Below, in pieces: positions 27,841 through 37,384 of a stretch of 59,820 nt of DNA. The stretch covers positions 1 through 59,820 of the forward strand of contig CAFBRK010000059.1 in the NCBI GenBank assembly GCA_903231505.1. Direction: 5' to 3'. The stretch comes from Olavius algarvensis associated proteobacterium Delta 3 (GTDB taxonomy: Bacteria > Desulfobacterota > Desulfobacteria > Desulfobacterales > CAFBRK01). The position numbers and the translations under genes were made by a program. The notes below the pieces were generated by a model. The model made no database searches. It saw nothing but the letters and a program-made list of their open reading frames with translations, and was not told where the DNA came from. Numbering within the stretch: position 1 is the first letter of the stretch; each line of letters begins with the position of its first letter.

Positions 27841-29601
27841 TCATGGCTTGGTTTCCAGGACCCGGTTTAAATTTTTCCGGGCTTCCGTATAATCAGGATC
27901 GGTTTCCACGGCTTTGCGGTAGAAAACCTCAGCCTTTTCCAGACGTCCCCGCCCCTCAATGATGGTCCCCATCAAGTTGTAGACATCTGCATATCCCGGA
28001 TGTAAGCGCAGTGCTTCAGCAAGCTCGGCGATGGCCGCATCCGGTTCTCCCGTTGCAAACAGCAACTTGCCGTAGTTGTACCGATACAATGCCACATTCG
28101 GGTTCAGAGAGATCGCCGTTTCATATGCGTGCTTCGCCTTTTCAGGCTTTCCTGTTTCCGCCTCCCGGACGCCCAGGTTGTTCCAGGCCTGGTGGTTCCG
28201 CGGATTGATCTCCGCGGCCCGCTGATAGTGTTCTCCCGCGTTCCGATGGTCGCCCTTGGCCCACAACGCCGCGCCCAGGTTGTTGTGGGCGACATCGTTT
28301 TCCGAATCCACATGCAGGGCGCGGCGAAAGAGGCTCTCACTGTCTCTCCAGAAGCCCACCTGGATGTAGGTTCTCGCACCCAGGACCAGAAGGACCGCGA
28401 CAGCGGCAACCCACAGCCCACGTCCGTTCCATTTTCTCTTCCGGGCAATTTCCGCTGTCATCCATGCGATGATGAGGTAGAGCCCGATCATCGGAATGTA
28501 GGTGTACCGGTCGGCACGGGCCTGCAGCCCCACCTGTACCAAGCCGATGACCGGCACCAGGGTCCCCAGATACCAGAGCCATCCGACCGGTACGAATGGA
28601 TATCGCCCTGCCACACGAACAGCCCCGTAGCTGAGACCTGCTATCAGCAGGGCGGCGCCGGCGGCAGCCGGAACACTGACCATGAATCCCGGATGGGTAT
28701 AGTATACATTGAGCCCTGCCGGCCACAGCATCTTTCCGATATACCAGAGGTAGGACAGTGCCGCATTGGCCAGCCGGTCCGTCACGGGAAGTGCGGTCAT
28801 CGACAGCACCGCGCCTTTTCCGGACTGGGCCATCAGGGTGGTCCAGCAAAAGAAGGCAGCCATGATGAAAAATGGTGTTTTCTCGATGAACAGCTCGCCG
28901 ACCCGACGCAACGGAAATTTCCCGCCGGAATCGGAGAATGACCATCGTTGGAGTGGCCAATAGTCGAGCAGCAGAAACAGAAAGGGCCACGTCACCAGCA
29001 TCGGTTTTGCCATGAGCCCCAAGAGATGGCATCCGGCTGCCGCCCCGTAGGCTGCCCTGCTTCGACGCCTGACATAGATCCCATAGCAGCCGATAGCCAG
29101 AAATCCCCAGAATGCGCTCAACACATCCTTGCGCTCGGATATCCAGGCGACCGATTCCACGTGAATGGGATGCAGCGCAAACAGACCCGCCGCAAGCGCA
29201 CTGGGCCAGAGGGCACCGGTGAGCCGGAACAGAATAACAAACAGAAGGAGCGCATTGGCAGCATGAAGGAGCAAATTGGTGATGTGATACCCTCCGGGCT
29301 GCGGTCCGTAAATTGTCGTATCGACCATGAGCGAGAGCCATGTCAGGGGATGCCAATTGGCCGCTTCCGTGGTGGTGAGAGCCCAGCGGATACCCTCCCA
29401 GTTCAGTCCGGCACGGACCTTCGGATTTTCAACAATGTAAACCGGGTCATCCAGGTTCACAAAATCAAAATGGCGCACGTGGCCGTAGCAGGCCAGGATG
29501 GCTGCGATAAGGGTCAGGCAGATGAGGAACGTGCGGCGAGGCGATTTCAGCGTTCTGTGCGGCCTTTCTGGACGGAGAACCTGTCCCTTGAGGGTTAACA
29601 T
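27841..29601 (-). CDS. TMTC-like GT-C glycosyltransferase with four TPRs
   Basis: 586 residues, clearly diverged from its neighbours. The first loop reads FVNLDDPVYIVENPKV, then NWHPLTWLSLMVDTTIYG and HPIHVESVAWISERKD, so the acidic and His positions are kept. About ten helices span residues 27-400. Four TPRs (AHNNLGAALWAKGDHRNAG, AWNNLGVREAETGKPEKA, and two more) cover about 440-586. The gene starts 11 bases after the stop of the 29613-31565 gene and ends 19 bases before the next start, so the array is probably one transcript. Confidence 0.82.
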   Translation of the reverse strand: MLTLKGQVLRPERPHRTLKSPRRTFLICLTLIAAILACYGHVRHFDFVNLDDPVYIVENPKVRAGLNWEGIRWALTTTEAANWHPLTWLSLMVDTTIYGPQPGGYHITNLLLHAANALLLFVILFRLTGALWPSALAAGLFALHPIHVESVAWISERKDVLSAFWGFLAIGCYGIYVRRRSRAAYGAAAGCHLLGLMAKPMLVTWPFLFLLLDYWPLQRWSFSDSGGKFPLRRVGELFIEKTPFFIMAAFFCWTTLMAQSGKGAVLSMTALPVTDRLANAALSYLWYIGKMLWPAGLNVYYTHPGFMVSVPAAAGAALLIAGLSYGAVRVAGRYPFVPVGWLWYLGTLVPVIGLVQVGLQARADRYTYIPMIGLYLIIAWMTAEIARKRKWNGRGLWVAAVAVLLVLGARTYIQVGFWRDSESLFRRALHVDSENDVAHNNLGAALWAKGDHRNAGEHYQRAAEINPRNHQAWNNLGVREAETGKPEKAKHAYETAISLNPNVALYRYNYGKLLFATGEPDAAIAELAEALRLHPGYADVYNLMGTIIEGRGRLEKAEVFYRKAVETDPDYTEARKNLNRVLETKP

Positions 29602-29612
29602 CCAACCCGTAT

Positions 29613-31565
29613 TCAGTGTGAGCCGGCGCGGTTTTCCGTTGCGGATACCGAAGCTCCTCCGACCGACGGATCCGATGTTCCCGCGGATCCATCCAACTCC
29701 CGGGCCTGTCTGAAAAATTTTTCTGCCGCCCCCGAATGCCCCTGCTGAAGAAGAATACGGCCGGTTTCAAGGTATGCCGCAGCATATGACGGATCCAATC
29801 GGATCGCTTCGGCAAAGTGGGCGGCTGCCTGGGGCAGCGCTCCGACGGCCTTTAACGCCAAACCGTAGTTACCGTGAACAACGGCATCTTGAGGATCCAG
29901 GGATATCGCGCGCTCGTAAAGGGGTATCGCCCGGTCAAATTCTCCCCGGATCGCCAGCAGGTTGGCCATGTTGCCCAAGGGACCGGGGGCATCCGGGGCG
30001 ATATCCATTTCTTTTCGGTAATAGACCAGGGCCTCTTCAAAACGACCTTCGGCGGTCAGCAAATTCGCCAGGTTGCCGTTGGCTCCGGGATAGTCTGGAT
30101 CGCGGATTAAGGCCTCACGATAACTGGCCATGGCCATCCCGGATGCCCCAACGTCGGTGAGACCCCTGCCCAGATTGTAATGCGCCATGGCGCTCTTCGG
30201 GCGGATGGCGACCGCCTGTCTGAACTGGGAAACGGCCCGATGGGCACTCCCTGTTTCCAGGAGCGCGTTTCCGAGATTTGAGTGGGCGACAAAATTCCCA
30301 TGGGTCACCGCCAGGGCATGTTCAAACAGGGTCACGCTGTTTCGCCAATAGCCGGCCTGCCGGTGGGCTTGAAGGGTCCAAAGGGAAAGCAGCGTCATCA
30401 CCCCGGCGGTCACAAGGGCGCGATGCAGCCTGAGTTTTTTTGCAGCGTCGGCGCCCCCCCAGGCGAGAATGATACTGATACCGATCATCGGAAGGTACAT
30501 GTAACGGTCCGCCATGGCCTGTCCGCCGACCTGTATCAGCCCGATTACCGGTACGAGGGTCCCAACAAACCACAGCCACCCGACGGTGAGATAGGGAACC
30601 TTTCGGGCGTTGACCACAGCGATGACAGTGGCTCCGACAATCAGGACGCCGGAGCCGAGAACCTGCCAGAGAGGCAGTGAGTTCCCGGGATGGGGATAGA
30701 ATGCCGCCAGCTGGAGAGGCCAGATTACCTGGCTGAGGTAGGCCACCATCGCAACCAGGCCATTGGCGGCACGCACGCTTAGGGGATAGAGTTCCAGCGA
30801 TGAGACCCCGCCGCCGCTCTTCTGAGCCCAGAAGGTCACCCCGCCGAACACTGCCGCCACGGCAAACAGGGGTACTTTCTCCCGGACCAGAGGCAACAAC
30901 CGGATAACCCAATTGCTTTTGCCTTGATCAGGTATGTCGAGGCCAAATCGGCCCAGCGGCCAGAAATCCATCAGAAGCAGGATAAAGGGAAACGTCACCA
31001 GCATTGATTTAGCCAGAAGCGACAGGCAGAAACAGATGAACAGCAACACATACCTGAAGCCGGATGGCTGCCGCACATACCGATCATAGGCCAAGAGCCC
31101 CAAAATACCCCAGAAGGCGCTCAGGACATCTTTTCGCTCCGACACCCACGCCACCGACTCCACGTGGAGGGGATGCAGGGCAAACATCGCGGCGACGAAC
31201 GCGCTTTGCCATAAGGCCCCGGTCATCTTGCGAGATACCGCAAAGAGTAGAATAGAATTGACAGCGTGCCACAGCACATTCGTCAGGTGATACCCGAATG
31301 GATCGGAACCATACAGCATGCCGTCGAGCATCAACGACAGCCAGGTCAGGGGGATCCAGTTCCCGTCGGAGAAATTGCTGAAGCCCCATGCCACGCCCTC
31401 CACTGTCAGCCCGCCCAGAACATGGGGGTTCTCCGTCACATACAAGGGGTCGTCGAAATTGAGAAAATCGAACTGGACGACCTGTCCGTAAACAAAAACG
31501 GTCCCCACGAGGATTAACACGGAGACCAGAAATTCGGGACGGATGTAACGAGAATCAGACGCCAT
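29613..31565 (-). CDS. TMTC-like GT-C glycosyltransferase with six TPRs
   Basis: 650 residues. The first loop FLNFDDPLYVTENPHV is followed by NWIPLTWLSLMLDGMLYG, in which the usual His of HPLTW is Ile, and then HPLHVESVAWVSERKD. About ten helices precede six TPRs (from about 430), including AHYNLGRGLTDVGASGMA and VHGNYGLALKAVGALPQA. It is the first gene of the array and lies 172 bases downstream of the pilin stop, beyond the pilin terminator. The His-to-Ile change may alter donor or acceptor handling. Confidence 0.82.
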   Translation of the reverse strand: MASDSRYIRPEFLVSVLILVGTVFVYGQVVQFDFLNFDDPLYVTENPHVLGGLTVEGVAWGFSNFSDGNWIPLTWLSLMLDGMLYGSDPFGYHLTNVLWHAVNSILLFAVSRKMTGALWQSAFVAAMFALHPLHVESVAWVSERKDVLSAFWGILGLLAYDRYVRQPSGFRYVLLFICFCLSLLAKSMLVTFPFILLLMDFWPLGRFGLDIPDQGKSNWVIRLLPLVREKVPLFAVAAVFGGVTFWAQKSGGGVSSLELYPLSVRAANGLVAMVAYLSQVIWPLQLAAFYPHPGNSLPLWQVLGSGVLIVGATVIAVVNARKVPYLTVGWLWFVGTLVPVIGLIQVGGQAMADRYMYLPMIGISIILAWGGADAAKKLRLHRALVTAGVMTLLSLWTLQAHRQAGYWRNSVTLFEHALAVTHGNFVAHSNLGNALLETGSAHRAVSQFRQAVAIRPKSAMAHYNLGRGLTDVGASGMAMASYREALIRDPDYPGANGNLANLLTAEGRFEEALVYYRKEMDIAPDAPGPLGNMANLLAIRGEFDRAIPLYERAISLDPQDAVVHGNYGLALKAVGALPQAAAHFAEAIRLDPSYAAAYLETGRILLQQGHSGAAEKFFRQARELDGSAGTSDPSVGGASVSATENRAGSH

Positions 31566-31682
31566 GCTCTCAGGTTACCGTTGTCTTTTTTTGTTGGTCT
31601 TTCCCTGTTGCTTGCAGGAGGTTACAGACCCAGTTTAGTTTAATTTCCGGGTGAAGGCAAAGGCGGGGGGTGTTCCGGTCAT

Positions 31683-31720
31683 AAAAAAAGGGGAGAGATT
31701 TAAATCTCCCCCCCTTTTTT
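31683..31720 (-). terminator. Rho-independent terminator of the pilin gene
   Basis: A long, nearly perfect hairpin: A-rich arm then GGGGAGAGATTT, TAAA centre, and AAATCTCC with a C tract and T tract. It starts 18 bases after the pilin stop on the - strand and ends in a T run in that direction. It separates the abundant pilin message from the TMTC-like array, though read-through is possible because the structure is symmetrical and no separate promoter for the array was identified. Confidence 0.85.
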
Positions 31721-31737
31721 AGGCTAATTGGTACCCG

Positions 31738-32136
31738 TTAGGGTGAGCTCAGATCGCCGTCGTTCTGCAAGGTAAAGACGCGGGTGCTGCTGTTATGACT
31801 GAAGGTGGCGTTGGTCGCAACCACGCCGGCGGTGTCGGTGATGGTCCCGCCACAGGTAACCTGCTGGCCCGGGCTGTATACGTTACCCGCTTCGAAGGAG
31901 ACCGTATTGGCACAGGTCACGTTGGTTCCAGTGGTGCTGGTGTCGGCAAAATAGGCCATGCTCATGTTGAAAAAGTTCTTGCCGGCCGCGATGGCGGCGG
32001 AATCCTGGCCTCTGGTCCGGTAGGCCAGAAAGTTCGGAATGGCGATGGCCGCCAGGATGCCGATGATCGCGATAACGATCATGAGCTCGATCAGGGTAAA
32101 ACCTTTTTCGTTGGTGTGTCTCATTTTGCTAAGCAT
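31738..32136 (-). CDS. pilA: Type IV major pilin (short PilA-type)
   Basis: 132 residues. A 12-residue leader ending in NEKG is followed by [20 protein letters not shown], so prepilin peptidase should cut between Gly and Phe; Glu5 of the mature protein is present. The mature chain of 120 residues is short and rich in Thr, Ser and Asn ([21 protein letters not shown]). Two Cys in VTCANT and VTCGGT could form a disulfide. GGGGG ahead of ATG 32136 supports that start. A sigma-54 promoter lies upstream and a terminator downstream. The Thr/Ser-rich surface and the glycosyltransferase array next door make it a candidate glycoprotein. Confidence 0.93.
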   Translation of the reverse strand: MLSKMRHTNEKGFTLIELMIVIAIIGILAAIAIPNFLAYRTRGQDSAAIAAGKNFFNMSMAYFADTSTTGTNVTCANTVSFEAGNVYSPGQQVTCGGTITDTAGVVATNATFSHNSSTRVFTLQNDGDLSSP

Positions 32137-32294
32137 TGAATCCCCCTTTTGTTAATTGATGTTTATGTGGTTTTTGTTAAAAAATTTTTTGTTCATGTAA
32201 CCGATGTCGTTTGCCGTCGAGCGCTTGACCCCCTTTTTGTTTGGTCGACGTTGATGTTGGTAATGGCTGTTTCAACGTTGTTGGCATAGTACCT

Positions 32295-32311
32295 AAGCAA
32301 CACCCGTGCCA
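32295..32311 (-). promoter_or_regulatory. Sigma-54 promoter of the pilin gene
   Basis: On the - strand the sequence reads TGGCAC (32311-32306), five bases GGGTG, then TTGCTT (32300-32295), a consensus -24/-12 element. Transcription should begin near 32286, giving a leader of about 150 bases before ATG 32136. The PilR-type activator gene starts its reading just upstream on the same strand, ending at 32503, which fits direct activation. Confidence 0.9.
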
Positions 32312-32418
32312 CCCGAGATGACGGAATCAAAATCCACATTAACTTATTGTAAATATTATATAAAAATTAAACGAAGGGTGGCGATCGGTTTTCGATCGCA
32401 CACTCAGGGCAGCGGGCA

Positions 32419-32454
32419 TGACAAAATATGTCACCCCCCTGCCAAATAATGTCA
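32419..32454 (-). promoter_or_regulatory. Candidate activator (PilR) binding sites upstream of the sigma-54 promoter
   Basis: An inverted repeat TGACA (32419-32423), AAATA, TGTCA (32429-32433) is followed by a third TGTCA at 32450-32454, 21 bases on and so about two helical turns away. The group lies about 110-145 bases upstream of the -24 element, the usual distance for an enhancer-binding protein. PilR sites described elsewhere contain TGTC cores. Binding here is inferred. Confidence 0.5.
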
Positions 32455-32502
32455 CTCGGTCAGGTGTCTGTGTCGAGCGGGAGTGGTCATCGAAGAAGCG
32501 GG

Positions 32503-33897
32503 CTAGGTGTCGATGGCGAGCTTCGTGTAGCGGTGTCGGAAGGATCGATAACTGATGCCCAGAAGTTCAGCAGCCGTATTTTTGTTGCCGTTGCTCTCTT
32601 CGAGGGCTTTTTTCAAGTAGGCCCTCTCAATCTCGGCGAGGATTTCATCCAGCGCAACGCCCTTGGAGACCTCGTCAAGATCGAAACGTCGATCCTTAAC
32701 GCCTTCGATCCACCTATTTTTGTGGACCGACATGGCCAGGCTGTCCGGCAGCAGGATATTGGTGTTGGAAAGCGCCACACTGCGTTCGATCAGGTTTTCG
32801 AGTTCGCGGATATTTCCGGGAAAATCGTATTTATTGAGAAGGTCGATGGCATAGGAAGAGATTTTAGTGACCTGCTTGCCCATCTCATTGGAGTACTTTT
32901 CCAGAAAATGCTGGGCCAGCGACTTCAGGTCCCCCTTCCGTTCCCTCAGCGGTGGTATTTTGACCTCAATGACATTGAGACGATAAAACAGGTCCTCCCG
33001 GAAACGCCCGGCGATCACTTCTTCTTCGAGGTTTTTATTCGTGGCGGATATGATACGGATATCGACCTTGATATCCTCTCCGGTGCCGATCGGCTTGAAA
33101 ACCTTCTCCTGGACGGCCCGAAGCAGCTTGACCTGTATCGGGAAACTCAAATCCCCGATCTCATCAAGAAAAACAGTTCCCCGGTCTGCCAGCTCGAAGA
33201 GCCCCTTTTTGTCCTGGGTGGCGCCGGTAAAGGCTCCTTTCTTGTGGCCGAACAGCTCGCTTTCCATGAGGGTTTCTGGAATTCCACCACAATTAATGGC
33301 CATAAACGGGAATGCCCTGCGGTCGCTCTCATCATGAATGGCACGTGCGACCAGCTCCTTGCCGGTACCGCTTTCACCCGTAATCAGAATGCTGGTGCTG
33401 GTCTTGGAAACCTGTCGGACCATATTGTATACGTAGATCATCCGCGGGCTGTTGCCCACGATTTTCCCAAAATGAAGATTCTTTCTCAGTTCCTCGTCCA
33501 GAAACTTCTTTTCCCGGTCGAGGGTCTTGCGCGACAGCGCGTTGGCGACCGTTGCCTTGATCTCGTCAATGTCGAACGGTTTCGGGACAAAGTCGTAGGC
33601 GCCAATGTTCATGGCCTCCACGGCATTTTCTGTCGAGGCATACGCCGAGATCATGATGACCACCGTATCCGGGTTTGTCGACTTGCACGATCTCAACACC
33701 TCCAGCCCGGTGATATCTCCAAGGCGGATATCGCAGAGCATCAAATCCACTCTATTTTTTGTCAATAATTCGATGGCTTTCCGGCCGTTTTGAGCGCAGA
33801 TGACGGAATACCCCTCACGCTGGAGCATGTATTCGAGCACCTCGCGCATGCTCGGCTCGTCGTCGACAACCAGAATGCGGGCGGATTCGTTGCTCAT
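32503..33897 (-). CDS. pilR: Sigma-54-dependent response regulator, PilR-like
   Basis: 464 residues in the NtrC layout. A receiver domain (residues 8-120) has the acidic pair DDE, the phospho-acceptor in LMLCDIRLGD and KP in FVPKPF. The AAA+ domain has Walker A GESGTGKE, the sigma-54 contact loop GAFTGA and Walker B VFLDEIGD. A C-terminal Fis-type helix-turn-helix ends in NKNTAAELLGISYRSFRHRY. It should activate the adjacent pilin promoter when phosphorylated. No PilS-type kinase is in the window. Its ATG overlaps the pyrC stop by four bases, so it is made from a housekeeping operon. Confidence 0.9.
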   Translation of the reverse strand: MSNESARILVVDDEPSMREVLEYMLQREGYSVICAQNGRKAIELLTKNRVDLMLCDIRLGDITGLEVLRSCKSTNPDTVVIMISAYASTENAVEAMNIGAYDFVPKPFDIDEIKATVANALSRKTLDREKKFLDEELRKNLHFGKIVGNSPRMIYVYNMVRQVSKTSTSILITGESGTGKELVARAIHDESDRRAFPFMAINCGGIPETLMESELFGHKKGAFTGATQDKKGLFELADRGTVFLDEIGDLSFPIQVKLLRAVQEKVFKPIGTGEDIKVDIRIISATNKNLEEEVIAGRFREDLFYRLNVIEVKIPPLRERKGDLKSLAQHFLEKYSNEMGKQVTKISSYAIDLLNKYDFPGNIRELENLIERSVALSNTNILLPDSLAMSVHKNRWIEGVKDRRFDLDEVSKGVALDEILAEIERAYLKKALEESNGNKNTAAELLGISYRSFRHRYTKLAIDT

Positions 33898-35192
33898 GGT
33901 GCTTCTGCTTTCCGATCAAACACAATGTTTCCATCGACAATCGTCATGACCGCCCATCCCTGAACATTCCATCCGTCAAAGGGGCAATTTCGGCTCAGGG
34001 ACTGAAACGTTCGAGAATCGATCCGATGGGGGGCATCCGGGTCAATAATGGTGATGTCCGCCGGTTTTCCCGGACCAAGGCCCCGATCCAGACCGAGAAT
34101 CCGCGCCGGCGCCAGGGACATCCGTTCTGCAAGCTGGTGAATGGTGAGTACCCCGTCACGGACCAGACCCAGACTCAGCGGCAGCGATGTCTCCAATCCA
34201 ATGATACCGTTGGCTGCCCGGTCAAACTCCACATCCTTTTCAATGGAACTGTGGGGTGCATGATCCGTCGCGATAGCGTCGATGGTGCCGTCGGCCAGGG
34301 CCTGCCGGATGGCCTCTTTGTCTTCACGGGTTCGCAAGGGCGGGTTCATCTTCGCATGGGTGTCATATTCTCCCACATCCTCATCGGTCAGGGTAAAATA
34401 GTGGGGTGCGGTTTCGGCGGTGACCGGAATCCCCTGATCTTTTGCCTGACGGATGGCCCGGATCGACTCCCGGGTGCTGACATGGGCAATGTGGAGTTTC
34501 GACCGGGTCAGGGCGCACAGCGCAATATCACGAGTTACCATGACACTTTCGGAACAATTGGGTATGCCACTGAGCCCCAGGCGGGTGCTCACGAGCCCCT
34601 CATTCATCACGCCACTGCCGGTCAGGGCCAGATCCTCGCTGTGGGCCATGACGATCAACCCGAATCCTCTGGCATATTCCAGGGCGCGGCGCATCAATTG
34701 AGCGTCCATGACCGGCATTCCGTCATCGGTCACCGCAACGGCACCGGCTGCTTTCAGCTCCCCGAATTCGGACATCTCCTGTCCCTGCAGTCCCCGGCTG
34801 ATGGCCCCGGCGGGATAGACCCGGGCCGTGGCCGCTTCTGCCGCCTTTTTTAGGATAAACTCGGTCACGCCGGCATTATCATTCACCGGATCCGTGTTCG
34901 GCATGCAACAGACCGCCGTAACGCCTCCCCATACGGCGGCTTGACACCCGCTGGCAATGGTCTCTTTGTACTCCTGGCCCGGCTCCCGCAGATGCACATG
35001 GGTGTCGATCAGACCGGGCAAAACAAGGCGGCCCGTCGCATCGACAAGGCGATCCACGCCGGGCCAATCGGTTTCGGATGATCCGGCGGAAGGACGCAGG
35101 TCGCGGATAATGCCGTCCTCAATGAGAAGATCGGCCGCTTCTTCCGGCTGGCTCGGATCGATAATACGACCGCCTCTAATCACTATCCGCAT
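33894..35192 (-). CDS. pyrC: Dihydroorotase (PyrC)
   Basis: 432 residues, normal for type I dihydroorotase. Metal-binding motifs are [16 protein letters not shown] near residue 58, the later His residues in LHIAHVSTR, and the catalytic Asp in IATDHAPHS. It cyclises N-carbamoyl-aspartate to dihydroorotate, step three of pyrimidine synthesis. ATG 35192 ([13 protein letters not shown]) is preferred over an upstream in-frame extension. It overlaps the end of pyrB by 17 bases, so the two steps are translationally linked. Confidence 0.95.
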   Translation of the reverse strand: MRIVIRGGRIIDPSQPEEAADLLIEDGIIRDLRPSAGSSETDWPGVDRLVDATGRLVLPGLIDTHVHLREPGQEYKETIASGCQAAVWGGVTAVCCMPNTDPVNDNAGVTEFILKKAAEAATARVYPAGAISRGLQGQEMSEFGELKAAGAVAVTDDGMPVMDAQLMRRALEYARGFGLIVMAHSEDLALTGSGVMNEGLVSTRLGLSGIPNCSESVMVTRDIALCALTRSKLHIAHVSTRESIRAIRQAKDQGIPVTAETAPHYFTLTDEDVGEYDTHAKMNPPLRTREDKEAIRQALADGTIDAIATDHAPHSSIEKDVEFDRAANGIIGLETSLPLSLGLVRDGVLTIHQLAERMSLAPARILGLDRGLGPGKPADITIIDPDAPHRIDSRTFQSLSRNCPFDGWNVQGWAVMTIVDGNIVFDRKAEAP

Positions 35193-36114
35193 GACGCTGC
35201 CCCCCTGCCACCAGATACAGCAGCGCCATTCGAACGGCAACCCCGTTGGTGACCTGATCCAGAATGATGGAAAACGGACCGTCGGCAACTTCCGGGGAAA
35301 TCTCCACCCCCCGGTTCATCGGCCCGGGATGCATGATCAACACATCCTTTGTCGCCTTTTCCAGGCGTTTTATATTCAAGCCGTAAAATCTCGCATATTC
35401 ACGGTCCGAAGGATACAGAAAACTTCGCAGGCGCTCTTTCTGAATCCTGAGCATCATGATCACGTCCGCCCCGGCAACGGCTTCGCCAATATCATGGGTG
35501 ACCTCGGCACCGAGGGCGTCGATACCCAGTGGAATCATTGTGGGGGGTGCCGCCACGACCACCGAAGCGCCCATCTTGGTAAAGCCGACGATATTGCTCC
35601 GGGCCACCCGGCTGTGGGCGATATCCCCGATAATGGCCAGCCGAAGTCCGGAGAGCCGACCTTTGCGCTCGCGCACGGTCATCATATCCAGCAGGGCCTG
35701 GGTCGGGTGGGCGTGCATGCCGTCCCCGGCGTTGATGACCGACGCCCGGACCGTTCGGGCCAGCATACGGGGCACGCCGGCCGAGGAATGACGAATAATG
35801 ATCACATCCGGGTGCATGGATTCGAGATTCTTGGCGGTGTCGATGAGAGTTTCGCCTTTGACCAGACTGCTGGTGCTGGCGGAAATAGACAGGCTGTCCG
35901 CGCTGAGCCGTTTGGCGGCAATGTCGAAGGACATCCGGGTGCGGGTGCTCGGTTCGTAAAAAAATAATATGACGGTTTTCCCGCGAAGGGTCGGTACCTT
36001 TTTAATCGGCCGTTCCGAGATCTCCTTCATGCCGACCGCGGTATCCAGAACCATGTTGATGTCCTCGGCGGACAGGGAAGCGATATCCAGGACATCCTTT
36101 TTTGAAAATTGCAT
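35176..36114 (-). CDS. pyrB: Aspartate carbamoyltransferase catalytic subunit (PyrB)
   Basis: 312 residues with the carbamoyl-phosphate signature [13 protein letters not shown], the catalytic loop HPTQALLDM and the C-terminal [11 protein letters not shown]. It condenses aspartate with carbamoyl phosphate in the second committed step of pyrimidine synthesis. No pyrI regulatory subunit gene is nearby. With pyrC directly downstream this resembles the PyrB-PyrC complexes of class A enzymes. No attenuator or PyrR-type leader was identified in the short upstream gap. Confidence 0.96.
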   Translation of the reverse strand: MQFSKKDVLDIASLSAEDINMVLDTAVGMKEISERPIKKVPTLRGKTVILFFYEPSTRTRMSFDIAAKRLSADSLSISASTSSLVKGETLIDTAKNLESMHPDVIIIRHSSAGVPRMLARTVRASVINAGDGMHAHPTQALLDMMTVRERKGRLSGLRLAIIGDIAHSRVARSNIVGFTKMGASVVVAAPPTMIPLGIDALGAEVTHDIGEAVAGADVIMMLRIQKERLRSFLYPSDREYARFYGLNIKRLEKATKDVLIMHPGPMNRGVEISPEVADGPFSIILDQVTNGVAVRMALLYLVAGGQRHADSD

Positions 36115-36193
36115 GGATCACCTGCTTGTTCTCAACATCGGCGGACCTTCCGGCGCAGTTCCCTCCGGATGAAACTCAGCTACCGCCCGGACA

Positions 36194-36841
36194 TTACCTG
36201 ATCGTATTTCCGATCCGGCCCCAGCGTACCCCAAAGTCCTGTTTATCCCAGGACCAGTAAATCATGAACGCTTTGCCTCTTACCGCCTGCAGATCGACAA
36301 AGCCCCAGAACCGACTGTCATAGCTGTGATCACGGTTGTCCCCAAGCACAAAGTAGCCGTTATCGGGGACCGTTTTCGGTCCGTAATTGTCCCGGGGCTG
36401 AATCATCCCCGGAATGACCCGCGGGTCGTTATGCATCCCAAAGTCGTGGTTCATCGGTTTTCCATTTATATAGACCTGTTTGCTTTTGATCTCAACCACA
36501 TCCCCGGGTATTCCGATCACCCGCTTGATAAAATCCTTGTCCGGCTCCTCAGGAAACCGGAATACGATGATATCCCCCCTCCGGGGCGTCTTCACGGGAA
36601 TGAGAATTTTCTGGAGAAAAGGGATTTTGACGCCGTAGACGAACTTGTTGACCAATATGTGGTCACCGATCAAGAGGGTCTCTTTCATGGAACCTGAGGG
36701 GATTTTGAACGCCTGTACGATAAACGTGCGGATAAAAAGCGCCAGGACAATGGCGATGAGAATCGCCTCGATGTTTTCGCGAAGCCCGCTTTTCTTTTTG
36801 TCCTTCGGGGCTTCCTGATCGTTTTCCGGTTTTTGCTTCAA
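36194..36841 (-). CDS. lepB: Signal peptidase I (LepB)
   Basis: 215 residues. A Lys-rich N-terminus and one helix (IEAILIAIVLALFIRTFIV) are followed by the catalytic Ser in PSGSMKETLLIGDH and the catalytic Lys in FIKRVIGIPGD. Box E (GDNRDHSYDSRFWG) is intact. It removes signal peptides on the outer face of the inner membrane. The gene sits between pgpA (41 bases away) and pyrB (80 bases away), all in one direction. Confidence 0.96.
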   Translation of the reverse strand: MKQKPENDQEAPKDKKKSGLRENIEAILIAIVLALFIRTFIVQAFKIPSGSMKETLLIGDHILVNKFVYGVKIPFLQKILIPVKTPRRGDIIVFRFPEEPDKDFIKRVIGIPGDVVEIKSKQVYINGKPMNHDFGMHNDPRVIPGMIQPRDNYGPKTVPDNGYFVLGDNRDHSYDSRFWGFVDLQAVRGKAFMIYWSWDKQDFGVRWGRIGNTIR

Positions 36842-36881
36842 GATTTCTGTTGGATCCTTTCCAGGTGCTGCCTAACGTCGC

Positions 36882-37346
36882 TTAAACGGGAATCCACACC
36901 AGCCCGATCCTCAACAGGATGTTGGTCACGGCTCCCGCCATCACATCATCCATGACCACCCCCACGCCGCCTGGGAAGTACCGCTCTGCCTGGCGAATCG
37001 GAGGTGGTTTGATGATATCCAAAACGCGAAACATCAGAAAGCCGACGACCACTGTAGACGCTGTGAACGACAAGGCGAACAGGGAAATCACCATACCGGC
37101 GATCTCGTCAATGACAATGTCGCCGGGATCCTTTCGGCCAAGCGCCTTCTCCGCTTCATCGGCTACCCACATGGAAGCGAGTGTAAACGCCAACACAAAC
37201 AGCGCTGCCGCCATCCATGGGGTCTTCGACAGTGCAAAGCAAATGGGTATTCCAAGCAGAGACCCGAACGTCCCGGATGCAATCGGTATCCGGCCGACAT
37301 AACCTCCCGTGGCAAGTATCAGGACGAGGCGGTGCCTAAAATTCAT
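36882..37346 (-). CDS. pgpA: Phosphatidylglycerophosphatase A (PgpA)
   Basis: 154 residues, the usual length. It shows SGTFGSLLGIPICF, the acidic DPGDIVIDEIAGM and the C-terminal GGVGVVMDDVMAGA, the metal-binding motifs of PgpA, with three to four membrane helices. It dephosphorylates phosphatidylglycerol phosphate in phospholipid synthesis. It is the first gene of the pgpA-lepB-pyrB-pyrC-pilR group. A perfect 12-base hairpin lies 39 bases upstream of its start. Confidence 0.93.
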   Translation of the reverse strand: MNFRHRLVLILATGGYVGRIPIASGTFGSLLGIPICFALSKTPWMAAALFVLAFTLASMWVADEAEKALGRKDPGDIVIDEIAGMVISLFALSFTASTVVVGFLMFRVLDIIKPPPIRQAERYFPGGVGVVMDDVMAGAVTNILLRIGLVWIPV

Positions 37347-37384
37347 GGACCGTCTCTATAGGTTGGGCCCATGTTTGTCAATCC

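Noticed and set aside
32428..33768. 446-residue open frame on the + strand
   Set aside because: Antisense shadow of the pilR gene, whose receiver, AAA+ and HTH motifs are unambiguous.
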